Shown piece by piece: positions 17,314 to 25,757 of a stretch of 64,000 nucleotides of DNA. The stretch's first letter is position 1, and every line of letters starts with the position of its first letter. The position numbers and the translations under genes are program-made. The notes under the pieces were generated by a model. The model searched no databases. It had not been told where the DNA came from and saw nothing but the letters and a program-made list of their open reading frames with translations. This DNA is from an uncultured Psychrobacter sp. (GTDB lineage: Bacteria > Pseudomonadota > Gammaproteobacteria > Pseudomonadales > Moraxellaceae), in assembly GCA_947501045.1 (NCBI GenBank), contig CANMUI010000001.1, positions 992,001 through 1,056,000 of the forward strand, read 5' to 3'.

Positions 17314-19044
17314 TTATTGGTTGCGTAGTTTTTTTAAACGAGCTTGCAGATCCGCAAGTTTTTGGTTTTGTAATTGTAATCTTTTGGTGTATTTACCAAG
17401 AGCACTACTTGCTGTGGTTACTCGTTTGGCCTGATCAGCGGTACGTTGCCGCGCTGAATTGAGTGTGGCTAAGATATCAGTGTTTAGCCCATTGCCAGTA
17501 GCTGCGCCAGCTTTGCTTTGGGTACCATCGGCACTACCATTACGACCTGGAGCAATAACAGAAAACTGCGCTTGGGGCAAAGTCTTGGTAACGGTTCTTG
17601 TTGGCTTGTCACGACGCTGGGCTAAGGGTTTTGCTGCTGCAGATAGTGGTTTAGAGGCTACAGTTTGAGCATCTTCTGCATCTTCTGCATCTTTTGGAGC
17701 AGGTAGTTTTTTCTTATTTTTGTGAGGTTTGGACGAATTAGACTGTACGTAATATTGTCTTTGTGCTGCAATAGCGGTTTGCAGGTTCTGCTGTGAAGGT
17801 ACTACCTCGTAACTGGGTAGATTAAGCTTAGCGTCAGCCTTTAACAGATCAGCGTCTTGTGAGATAAAAGCTTCTGGATTTTGAGCTTTAATCTGAGCCA
17901 TAACTGTCTGTACATCAATGTTATTTTGCTTAGCAATCTGCTGAGAGATAATCCATAAGTTATCGTTACGCTGCACGGTGTAGCTGCTAGTATGATTCGA
18001 TGCTACCATCGGCTGTACGGTAGATGACGGTATAGTAGAGGGCTGAGTTGTCGGCTGTGCAGCTACGTTTGCATTCTCTTGAGGAATGTTGTTTTGAAGA
18101 ATATTGTCTTGCAGCTCATTATCAGCAGCCATAATCGTTGGCGTTTGATTGGTAGGCGCATTCTGAGGAGTGCTGTTGAGCTGAATTTGGCGGGTCACTT
18201 GAATATTTAAAATATCTAATTGTCTATCTGTAGTACTAGTATTTAAGGCTTTATTAGTTCTAGCGCTACTGTCTGATACTACTACGTTATCTTTTGCCAG
18301 GTTCGCTTGCTTAGTATTGGTAATATTACCAGTAACTATAGCGTCAGCTTGCTTGGTACTAGCCGTCAGGTTTTGCATGTCTGCAGCTGGCGACATTTTC
18401 AACGATGGTGAGGCAGTAACAATCATCGCTGGTAATGTGTTATCAGCTGCAATCTTAGGTGTATTCAAAGCTTGCATTTGTAGTGGTGCTTGAATACGCG
18501 CTGTGTTCATCAATGGTGGAGGTGCGCCCTTTTTGACAGCTAAAGGGGTAGCAACAACATCGGTTACTAGCGGTAAGTTTGGTTGCTGCGCGCCTGCAAT
18601 GACACGATTGGACTGTTTAATGGTAGTATCACCACCTAATGGCATAAGTAGGGTTTTGGGTACCATATTACGTTGGCCATTGTCATTGACAGCCAAAACC
18701 ACATCTGCAAACGGCATAGATACGGGCTGTGAGGTACTAATAAGTACTTGCCCTGTCGTTGCAGAAGTCGCTACGAAGCGTACGGACATAGAGGCAGTTG
18801 GCGTCAGTCCCATTTGCTGATAAATTGCGGGGCTGGCAATATTGGCTACAAAATCTGCAGCATTGATATTAGAGACGCTAATACTCGCAGCTAGTGGTTC
18901 ATGCTGAGCTGAGGTAATCACCGTTTTACCCAAAGTAGCGGCTTGTGCAACAGGTAGTAATATCGCAGAACCAACTGAGCAAAGTAGGGTGATCGAGACA
19001 GCCTGATGAATACGGGTCAATCGATGAGGTAAATGCCAAGACAT
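17314..19044 (-). CDS. FimV-like protein, periplasmic N-terminal half with LysM domain
   Basis: This encodes the periplasmic part of a FimV/HubP polar landmark protein. The frame is open for 30 further codons upstream, but the ATG used here directly precedes a classical signal peptide (cut near VAQAATLG) and follows AAAGGG. The mature protein starts with the FimV N-terminal domain (LGKTVITSAQHEPLAASISV through MPFADVVLAVND), then an Asn/Thr/Gln-rich linker, a LysM domain (YTVQRNDNLWIISQQIA) for peptidoglycan binding, and a basic C-terminal coiled coil (QLQNQKLADLQARLKKLRNQ). No transmembrane helix follows, so unlike Pseudomonas FimV it ends in the periplasm. Confidence 0.85.
   Translation of the reverse strand: MSWHLPHRLTRIHQAVSITLLCSVGSAILLPVAQAATLGKTVITSAQHEPLAASISVSNINAADFVANIASPAIYQQMGLTPTASMSVRFVATSATTGQVLISTSQPVSMPFADVVLAVNDNGQRNMVPKTLLMPLGGDTTIKQSNRVIAGAQQPNLPLVTDVVATPLAVKKGAPPPLMNTARIQAPLQMQALNTPKIAADNTLPAMIVTASPSLKMSPAADMQNLTASTKQADAIVTGNITNTKQANLAKDNVVVSDSSARTNKALNTSTTDRQLDILNIQVTRQIQLNSTPQNAPTNQTPTIMAADNELQDNILQNNIPQENANVAAQPTTQPSTIPSSTVQPMVASNHTSSYTVQRNDNLWIISQQIAKQNNIDVQTVMAQIKAQNPEAFISQDADLLKADAKLNLPSYEVVPSQQNLQTAIAAQRQYYVQSNSSKPHKNKKKLPAPKDAEDAEDAQTVASKPLSAAAKPLAQRRDKPTRTVTKTLPQAQFSVIAPGRNGSADGTQSKAGAATGNGLNTDILATLNSARQRTADQAKRVTTASSALGKYTKRLQLQNQKLADLQARLKKLRNQ
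17669..17695. repeat. Three 9-base tandem repeats inside the FimV N-terminal gene
   Basis: GCATCTTCT occurs twice, then GCATCTTTT, coding for a DAEDAEDA run on the minus strand in the linker between the LysM and the coiled coil. Confidence 0.75.
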
Positions 19045-19146
19045 GCGCAGCCCTTTTATAGTGACGTATGGGAGTAACGGTTGATAACCACAAGTAATCC
19101 TATCTAAGTGCCACCTGATAAAGCTGCTAGTCAAAACTCACTGCTA

Positions 19147-20373
19147 TTAAGATGTTTTCTTATCTAACAGCATTGCATCACCGTAGCTGAAAAAACGATA
19201 TCGACTATCGATGGCGTGCTGATAAGCTTGCTCAATAGCGGTCTTACCTGCAAAAGCAGAAACTAGCATCAGCAGGGTGGATTTAGGAAGATGAAAGTTA
19301 GTAATCAGGCGATCAATAACCCCAAATTCAAACCCAGGATAGATAAAAATATCGGTATCCCCTGACCAAGTGGTTAAGGACAATGGCCCATCATGTGCTG
19401 TTTTTTGATAGGCTGTCTCTAATACACGTGCAACAGTTGTGCCAACAGCAATGACTTTATTGCCCTGAGCGTGAGTTTGATTGATAAGATCTGCCGTTGA
19501 CTGCGGCAGGTGCGCGTATTCGCTATGCATAGTATGGTTGAGTAGATTATCAGTTTTTACTGGCGCAAAGGTACCTGCGCCCACGTGTAAAGTGACAAAA
19601 GCGGTATTAATGCTGCGGTCAGTTAACGCCGTTAATACGTTCTCATCAAAATGTAGGCTGGCAGTAGGCGCAGCTACGCTGGCAAGTTTGGCAGGATTGT
19701 GAAACACCGTTTGATAGCGAATGTTGTCAGTGGCGTCTGCATGACGCTCAAAATAAGGCGGGATCGGTAGCTCGCCATAACGCTCTAGATCAGGAAGTAT
19801 AGGCGCATCAAAAGCTAGAATAAACAAATTGTCTTGTCGGCCGATCATCTGACAACTCATTTGACCCTCAGCCAACCACAACTGTTGCCCAAGCTTGGGA
19901 GCTTTACTGGCTTTAACATGACAAAGCGCTATATTTTGATGACTAGACAGCAAATTAGCATCAAGCCCAAAATTGTCAGTATCAGTACTGGTATGAATAC
20001 TAGGATCATTTGAGCTATCTATCAGACGCTCGATGAGTACTTCAACACGCCCGCCGGTGTCTTTATTACCAAACAGTCGCGCTTTCATCACCTTGGTATC
20101 GTTGAATACTACCAAGTCGCCAGCACTGAGTAGCGAGGGTAGCGTAGTAAACAGATGATCATCGATCTGACCAGTAGAAGTTAGATGCAGTAGTTTAGAA
20201 GCGGAGCGCTCAGCTAGAGGGTAACGAGCGATCAAACCGTCCGGTAGCTCATAGTCGTAATCGGCAACGCTTAGATAGCTAAGCGGACGATCGTTACTAT
20301 TCATGTTGGTAATGTTGGTAATATTGGTGCTATCGCTATCGGCACTAGGAGTATTGAATTTAGAGTCAGTCAT
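19147..20373 (-). CDS. queA: tRNA preQ1(34) S-adenosylmethionine ribosyltransferase-isomerase
   Basis: QueA moves the ribosyl part of SAM to preQ1 in tRNA, giving epoxyqueuosine. Core motifs are clear: YELPDGLIARYPLAERSASKLL, VVFNDTKVMKARLFG, HVGAGTFAPVKTDNL and YPGFEFGVIDRLITNFHLPKSTL. At 408 residues it is longer than the usual 345-360, owing to an N-terminal tail of about 25 residues with a NITNIT repeat (three 9-base DNA units, 20305-20331) and an insertion at about residues 118-148. The true start could be a later ATG, but no better ribosome binding site is seen. tgt is not adjacent. Confidence 0.95.
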   Translation of the reverse strand: MTDSKFNTPSADSDSTNITNITNMNSNDRPLSYLSVADYDYELPDGLIARYPLAERSASKLLHLTSTGQIDDHLFTTLPSLLSAGDLVVFNDTKVMKARLFGNKDTGGRVEVLIERLIDSSNDPSIHTSTDTDNFGLDANLLSSHQNIALCHVKASKAPKLGQQLWLAEGQMSCQMIGRQDNLFILAFDAPILPDLERYGELPIPPYFERHADATDNIRYQTVFHNPAKLASVAAPTASLHFDENVLTALTDRSINTAFVTLHVGAGTFAPVKTDNLLNHTMHSEYAHLPQSTADLINQTHAQGNKVIAVGTTVARVLETAYQKTAHDGPLSLTTWSGDTDIFIYPGFEFGVIDRLITNFHLPKSTLLMLVSAFAGKTAIEQAYQHAIDSRYRFFSYGDAMLLDKKTS

Positions 20374-20480
20374 AATAGGCCATTTAGTAGGTAAAAATTT
20401 GGCGTCAGTTTAGCAGAAACTTGCTAATAAGATGGCAAATTCATAGTGACTAAAGGCACTCAACAAGCGATCAACGCACC

Positions 20481-21575
20481 CTAATCAAATAAGTTTAATT
20501 GCGGTAGCAGCTGAGTTGCGGGTGCCAAAGAGGAGTAGGTAACCCCTACCAGTCTGATAGGAAGAGTTCGCGGTATATCCGTAAATAGCTTATCTAGCCA
20601 ATAATGGGCAGATTGGGCACAATCAAAAGCAGTAGCTAACGTATGTGAGCGCGTGATTTGTGTAAAGTCGGCATATTTAATTTTAAGAGTAACCGTATAA
20701 GCCACTAAGTTTTTATTGTGCATTTGCCTAAAAGCATCGGCATTTTGCTCATAAATTTGTAGCCGTAACGCTTCATCATTATTTAGGTTGTCTCTAAAAG
20801 TAGTCTCTGAACCCACTGACTTATGTTGTCGCTTGGCTTTGACTGGTCGTTCATCACGGCCATGAGCGATGTCATGATAAAACTGACCACGCTTACCAAA
20901 TTCGTTAACCAGCTGTGCTGCAGGTACCGCGCGCAGGTCAGCGCCGGTTTTTATACCCATGGCGTGTAAGCGTTTGGCGGTGGCTTTACCGATCCCGTGG
21001 AAACGCTCTATAGCTAAAGTGCTAATAAACGCCTCTGCCTCGTTTGGTGTAATAATCGCGGTGCCATTAGGCTTATTTAGATCGGAGGCGATCTTTGCCA
21101 GCATTTTATTAAATGAGACGCCTGCTGACGCTGTCAATCCAGTTTGTTCTAGTATTTGCGCTCGTAACCAATTGGCCATTAATGTCGCTGAACCTCTATG
21201 GACTTTGAGTCCTGTGACATCAAGATAAGCCTCATCAAGCGATAAAGGCTCAACTTGTGCGGTCAGACTAAGCATAATACTGCGTATTTGAGCACTGACA
21301 GCACGGTATACCTCAAACCGAGGCAACACAAATATCACCTCTGGACAACGTCTGCGCGCCTCGTAGCAAGACATTGCTGAACGTACACCAAATTTTCGCA
21401 CCTCATAACTGGCAGCCGCCACCACACCGCGACCGCTTGGATCACCGCCAACAACTAAAGGTTTGCCGCGATACTGTGGAAAATCACGCTGTTCAACACT
21501 GGCATAAAATGCATCCATATCAAGATGAATAATTTTACGAGGAGCAGACATTACAGAATCTGTCATAGGTGTCAT
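20481..21575 (-). CDS. dinB: DNA polymerase IV
   Basis: This is a Y-family translesion polymerase that copies past damaged bases with low fidelity. The 364-residue protein carries both catalytic motifs, HLDMDAFYASVEQRD near the N-terminus and LSLDEAYLDVTG near residue 110, and the FHGIGKATAKRLHAMGI helix-hairpin-helix. It ends in QLNLFD, resembling a sliding-clamp binding peptide (Q-L-x-L-F). The start follows AGGTAAA. No LexA-type operator was recognised just upstream. Confidence 0.95.
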   Translation of the reverse strand: MTPMTDSVMSAPRKIIHLDMDAFYASVEQRDFPQYRGKPLVVGGDPSGRGVVAAASYEVRKFGVRSAMSCYEARRRCPEVIFVLPRFEVYRAVSAQIRSIMLSLTAQVEPLSLDEAYLDVTGLKVHRGSATLMANWLRAQILEQTGLTASAGVSFNKMLAKIASDLNKPNGTAIITPNEAEAFISTLAIERFHGIGKATAKRLHAMGIKTGADLRAVPAAQLVNEFGKRGQFYHDIAHGRDERPVKAKRQHKSVGSETTFRDNLNNDEALRLQIYEQNADAFRQMHNKNLVAYTVTLKIKYADFTQITRSHTLATAFDCAQSAHYWLDKLFTDIPRTLPIRLVGVTYSSLAPATQLLPQLNLFD

Positions 21576-21860
21576 TTTACCTAACGCTTTATAGTTTTTA
21601 GGAGTCTGTATTTTAGAAGGTATTACAAATTATGAGGTATTCTTAAAAGTTATTTATAGACGGTATATTCATTAAAAAATTAATATTAATTTATATATTA
21701 TGTAGCTCAAATAGATAGACTTACTTTGATGACTTTATTTAATAGCTTCAAAATAAAAAAGTTATAGATAATTATAGTTCTTATAATAAAAAGATTATAC
21801 GAATCGCTATAAAGTAATCATTAGCATAAAAACCTGCTACATAAATATATCTTACTGGTT

Positions 21861-22178
21861 CTACTTGTAAAGGTTTTTAGATTTTTTCTGCTTTATACCA
21901 AGACGTTTCATCGCCAAGCATACTCCCGATGCGCTACAACCCAATCTTTTTGCCCGCTCATAATGATAACTATTTGGATAACTTTCAATATCTTGCAGTA
22001 AAGCGGCATCAGTTAACTTAGGTAGCTTAGTTTTTCTAGTAGCCTTATTGTGGATATTCTTTTTCCACTTCTGAATGGTTGTAGGACTAAGGTTATAAAA
22101 AGCCGCTGCTTGAGCATAGGTCATCCCATTATTTAAGCTTTTTAAAACCTGTCTACGAAAGTCTAACGAATAAGTCAT
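21861..22178 (-). mobile_element. Orphan IS630-type transposase first ORF (HTH only)
   Basis: The 105-residue product begins MTYSLDFRRQVLKSLNNGMT, with two helix-turn-helix parts (residues 1-45 and about 60-100), like the N-terminal DNA-binding domain of IS630-family transposases. In complete elements a DDE catalytic part follows, usually by frameshift. Here the sequence after the stop is AT-rich with no DDE-like frame on either strand, so the element is a remnant. It may still bind DNA. The AT-rich flanks (about 285 bases toward dinB) hold no gene, and clear terminal inverted repeats were not found. Confidence 0.7.
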
Positions 22179-22489
22179 ATTTATTCACAGTAATTATTCA
22201 GTTTTGTAGTTTATAACATTTTTAAAGTAAATTTAATAGATTTTATGGACGATAAAAATAATACATTTCAGACGTTATAAGTCAATACTTTCCTTCTCAA
22301 TACCCTACCATTCATTATGTTTCATAGGTTACATTTGAGGCAATAATTGATGCTGTTCTTATATCTTTTACCATTCAAGAGAAGATTTATACCATTCATG
22401 ACATCCAAGCGATAAGTAGTAGTAAAGAATACATTAGTTTGTTAAATTAACGACAATTCATACAGAAATCATCTCTGATAAACACATGG

Positions 22490-22520
22490 CATTGTACTTA
22501 AATATGCTTTAAGTACAATG
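22490..22520. repeat. Perfect 13-base inverted repeat in a 500-base gap
   Basis: CATTGTACTTAAA and its exact complement TTTAAGTACAATG flank a 5-base loop TATGC. No T tract follows, so it is not a normal terminator. It is the only notable structure in the AT-rich gap between the IS630 remnant and the next small gene. Confidence 0.7.
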
Positions 22521-22690
22521 GATTGCAGTCAGTAGGTGATCAGTATAAAGCTTGGATAAGTACGGAGCAGCTATAGATTGATACAGTTATGATATATAAA
22601 CAAATGTATATAGAAACTTATTAAAGAGTTGACGGCCTGCATGATCAATAGCTTAAAGATTTAATACAATAAGCGGACAAGGAACCCAAA

Positions 22691-22936
22691 ATGAACAACA
22701 AATTAACCGGTAGTGATTTAACTCGAGCCATGCTTGCGCGTGGTGATACAAACATATGGTGCGCAGTAGATGATGATAGCGATGATCAGGCTATGACAGA
22801 TCATGAAAACAACGATTTTACGGCTCGTATTGTCTCTTTTAAGGACGGTCATTTTATTTGTACAATGGGTGCTACGTGGTTGTACGCTGTACCTATTAAA
22901 ATAGCGCCACTTACGCAAGAAGACGCAGGGCTGTAA
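22691..22936 (+). CDS. Small hypothetical protein, 81 residues
   Basis: I do not recognise a named family. The frame opens with an ATG nine bases after AAGGAA, a reasonable ribosome binding site. The product has a basic start, an acidic middle (about residues 27-41, DDDSDDQAMTDHEN) and a beta-like C-terminal half (FTARIVSFKDGHFICTMGATWLYAVPIKI) that could be a small barrel. It has no signal peptide or membrane helix. It stands alone between an IS remnant and the lytic transglycosylase. Confidence 0.6.
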   Translation: MNNKLTGSDLTRAMLARGDTNIWCAVDDDSDDQAMTDHENNDFTARIVSFKDGHFICTMGATWLYAVPIKIAPLTQEDAGL

Positions 22937-23262
22937 GTATTAACGTACTAAGCACTAACGCATTGTAAGGTTAAGGGTTAAGTGAATAAAAGATAGCTAT
23001 TCTACGCTGCACCATAATCCCTTAATACATGCAAACTATGATTTGACTTATACACTCTCGTAGCTTGCTTTTTAATCACTCACATTTATTATCGCTCTAA
23101 GCTAACTAAGCCTATCCTTTGTCACCATTCACTTCTACAAGAGTATTCAACCAAGCATAATTCGATCATGAACTTATGATGGATAGCTGATTGATTCAAG
23201 ATAGACGAAATACTCTAAATCTAAGTACTTACACCAGCATTCACAACATTACGACTCAAACT

Positions 23263-23309
23263 AACAGAGAGTAGCGAACAATAAATGTCGCTACTCTCTG
23301 TTTTGTTTT
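23263..23309 (+). terminator. Strong bidirectional-looking terminator hairpin
   Basis: Fifteen-base arms (AACAGAGAGTAGCGA and its exact complement) enclose a 10-base loop and are followed on the plus strand by TTGTTTT. It can end the small plus-strand gene about 330 bases upstream. On the minus strand it lies about 50 bases after the lytic transglycosylase stop, with a poorer T tract. Between the small gene and this hairpin no gene was seen. Confidence 0.8.
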
Positions 23310-23360
23310 AAATCGTCAGATACTGATATATACAATCGATAAAATATAGAAAAGGTAACT

Positions 23361-24680
23361 TCACCAAGTAGTTAGTGACGACGCGCTACTTTGACTAATA
23401 AAGCCATCAGGCGTCTGTCCGTTATCACCCTGCCAGCGCTGGAATGCTTTACGAGTATTGGTACCAATAATACCATCAGCGCCTTTGGTATCATAACCTG
23501 CACTACTTAATCGCTGTTGTAAGCGAGTCACTTGTGAAGTTGATAGTGGACGCTCATAGCGCGGCCATGATTTACGCAGACCGCTTTGTCCTGCGATTGC
23601 CTTACTAAGTAAACTGACGCCTAGCGCATAATTTGACGAGTTGTTATAAACTTTTATAACATCAAAGTTAGGGCTGAGCAGTAAGGCTGGACCATCTTTG
23701 CCAGCAGGTAACCACAGCTCCATTTGCGTATTGGCATCCAAACTGACATCATCGATGGTATCAACGCCAAGCTCAGCCCATCTATACGCTGGCTGCTTGC
23801 TATTTACTACTGAGTAATCAAAAGAGGCAGGCAGGGTAACTTCGTAGAAAGGCTGTAGACCACGCACCCAGCCTGAATTACTTAGATAGTTAGCAGCTGA
23901 AGCTAAAGCATCAGCTGTCGACCACGGATTGCGATGACCATCGCCATCCCCGTCGACGCCATGTTTTACCCAAGTAGCTGGAATAAACTGCGTCTCGCCC
24001 ATACCGCCTGCCCAAGAGCCCTCTAGTGGTGACCAGTAAATATCTCCGCGTTGTAAAAGTTGTAGCAATGATAACAGCTGGGTCTCAGCAAACTCTTGAC
24101 GGCGACCGTCATAGGCTAAACTTGACAGCGAGCTTGGTAAATAGCTACTGCCAGTAACAGCGCCATAAGATGACTCCATTCCCCAAATCGCAGTAATAAT
24201 CTCGGCATTAACGCCATATTGTGACTCCAAACGCGATAAATACGAGCGTTGCTCTGAGAGCTTACGCTTACCATTGGCGATGCGCGCGCTTGAGGCAGCT
24301 GAGTCTGCATAATCCCAAGGCATCTTAGAAAACTCAGGCTGACCTGAATCAAGGGAGATGGCTTGTTCATTTAAGTAGGCGGAGCCAAGTAAACGCTGAA
24401 CATCTGCAGGATTATTACCAGCAGAGATGGCGCGCATGGAGAAGTCTGATTTCCAGTCGGCAAAGCTTCGATAGCTTGGTTTAGGTGTTACGACTGTTTT
24501 TTGTTCAACGACGACTGGTGCAGGTTTAACCTTAATGGTTTGGGTCTGCGTAACCTGAGTATTGCCTTGGGGCTGCGGTTTATTAGGTTGCTGTACGGGC
24601 TTTTGAATAGACTGTTGGCTGACACAACCTGCTATAAATAACAGAGGTAGAAGGGTAGCGTATTGCTTTTTTAACATCAT
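23361..24680 (-). CDS. Lytic murein transglycosylase, MltB-like lipoprotein
   Basis: The enzyme cleaves glycan strands of peptidoglycan to give 1,6-anhydro products. The ATG used follows GAG at good spacing; an in-frame TTG lies six codons upstream. A lipobox (FIAGC) indicates an outer-membrane or inner-membrane lipoprotein. The SLT_2 domain covers about residues 75-365, with the catalytic Glu in WGMESSYGAVTG and downstream GGMGETQFIPATWVKHGVDGDGDG. A C-terminal PG_binding_1 domain (VTRLQQRLSSAGYDTKGADGI) follows. The Pro/Gln/Val-rich linker after the lipid anchor is low complexity. Confidence 0.9.
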   Translation of the reverse strand: MMLKKQYATLLPLLFIAGCVSQQSIQKPVQQPNKPQPQGNTQVTQTQTIKVKPAPVVVEQKTVVTPKPSYRSFADWKSDFSMRAISAGNNPADVQRLLGSAYLNEQAISLDSGQPEFSKMPWDYADSAASSARIANGKRKLSEQRSYLSRLESQYGVNAEIITAIWGMESSYGAVTGSSYLPSSLSSLAYDGRRQEFAETQLLSLLQLLQRGDIYWSPLEGSWAGGMGETQFIPATWVKHGVDGDGDGHRNPWSTADALASAANYLSNSGWVRGLQPFYEVTLPASFDYSVVNSKQPAYRWAELGVDTIDDVSLDANTQMELWLPAGKDGPALLLSPNFDVIKVYNNSSNYALGVSLLSKAIAGQSGLRKSWPRYERPLSTSQVTRLQQRLSSAGYDTKGADGIIGTNTRKAFQRWQGDNGQTPDGFISQSSASSLTTW

Positions 24681-25363
24681 AAAGGTCTCGAAAATCAATA
24701 AGTACTAAAACGGTAGTAGAAAAAGTAAGTCAAATTTAAAACAATTTTAAGTCCATGAAGTGCTGGCATTAACCATTACCATTGATTGGCAAGGAAAAAT
24801 AACTGTAGCAATAAACAACGCTAAAGTCGATGGGATAAGTGGAGTTATTATTGTCGCTAAGACAATTTTCAGCAACAAAGATAGGACAATAAGATCCAGC
24901 TTGAAGGCCTAAATCAATGTTTTTTAAAAACCTAAATTAGTGGTACGACAGGCTGCGAAATTTAATCCAAAAATGCAAGTTCTGATCTGCTTTGTTAGTT
25001 GCAGGCTGTGACAGAAGCTCTATTAATATTAGTAAACGAGACTATCTACCTCTTCAAAGTTCTAGAGTATTATGTTATCCTTAAGAAAAGTAAGGAATTA
25101 AATTACATTTAGTAATGACGTTGAGAAAATCTGACTAAATAAATAATAATTAAGGGATTTTTTCGATAGCGATTGCAAATTTTCTTACTTGGGAAGGAGC
25201 TTAGGGGTTATAAGATAACATATGACAGCGTTATCCTTAGTAAAGGTAGGGTGTTTTATTACTAAATAATCATCTATAAACCACTATCTATATACCACTA
25301 AAGTTGTATACCGCTTACTACAAAACATCGCTACCATAATTATTAATAAAGAAGAGGTGCGTC
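24681..25363. other. Intergenic region upstream of the tor genes
   Basis: About 680 bases with no convincing gene. The left part serves as the promoter of the divergent lytic transglycosylase and the right part as that of torE. I looked for an FNR-type TTGAT-N4-ATCAA site and for TorR-box-like repeats and found neither. A weak inverted repeat ATTGTC-gctaa-GACAAT occurs near 24850. The torE ribosome binding site is GAGG at 25353-25356. Confidence 0.5.
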
Positions 25364-25528
25364 ATGCAACATAAAAAACAATTACAACAACCCCCAGTTC
25401 GGCATGAGTGGCTCACTGCATTTGTAATGTCTTTTCTTGCCCTACCATTTATAGCTCTTTTATTTGTTTGTGCTTACGGTTTCATTATTTGGTTCGCACA
25501 AATGTTCTATTGGGGACCTCCCACTTAA
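25364..25528 (+). CDS. torE: TorE/NapE-family small membrane protein
   Basis: This is a 54-residue protein with one membrane helix (about residues 18-44) ending in the family signature YGFIIWFAQMFYWGPP, as in NapE/TorE proteins. These accompany periplasmic nitrate or TMAO reductases in several gammaproteobacteria, and their biochemical role is unsettled. GAAGAGG precedes the ATG at good spacing. torC begins 229 bases downstream, so a tor operon torE-torC-torA-torD is likely, perhaps with an internal promoter. Confidence 0.85.
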   Translation: MQHKKQLQQPPVRHEWLTAFVMSFLALPFIALLFVCAYGFIIWFAQMFYWGPPT

Positions 25529-25661
25529 TCGTAGTCTTCACTCTTTTGTAGCGGACAGGTCTCGATAGCCGATAACTTATAGACAAGTACATTATTTACA
25601 AAATCCGCACTTATTATTCTATTACATAAAACGTTTCCACTCTTACTATATCTGAACATAA

Positions 25662-25688
25662 TATCTATAAATATATTATTTATAGATA
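25662..25688. repeat. Perfect 11-base inverted repeat between torE and torC
   Basis: TATCTATAAAT and ATTTATAGATA flank a 5-base loop ATATT and are followed by GAGGGTTTTT. It could be a regulator site, an attenuating hairpin that sets the torE to torC ratio, or part of a torC promoter. Confidence 0.6.
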
Positions 25689-25757
25689 GAGGGTTTTTAT
25701 ATCAATTATTTAACAAAAGATCGTCTGTACTACGATGAGAATCGGTAAGGAACCGTT

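Noticed and set aside
21861..22178. Complete IS630 insertion sequence
   Set aside because: No DDE catalytic frame follows and no terminal inverted repeats with TA duplication were found.
24681..25363. FNR or TorR binding site upstream of torE
   Set aside because: No TTGAT-N4-ATCAA or repeated CTGTTCATAT-like motif was found on either strand.
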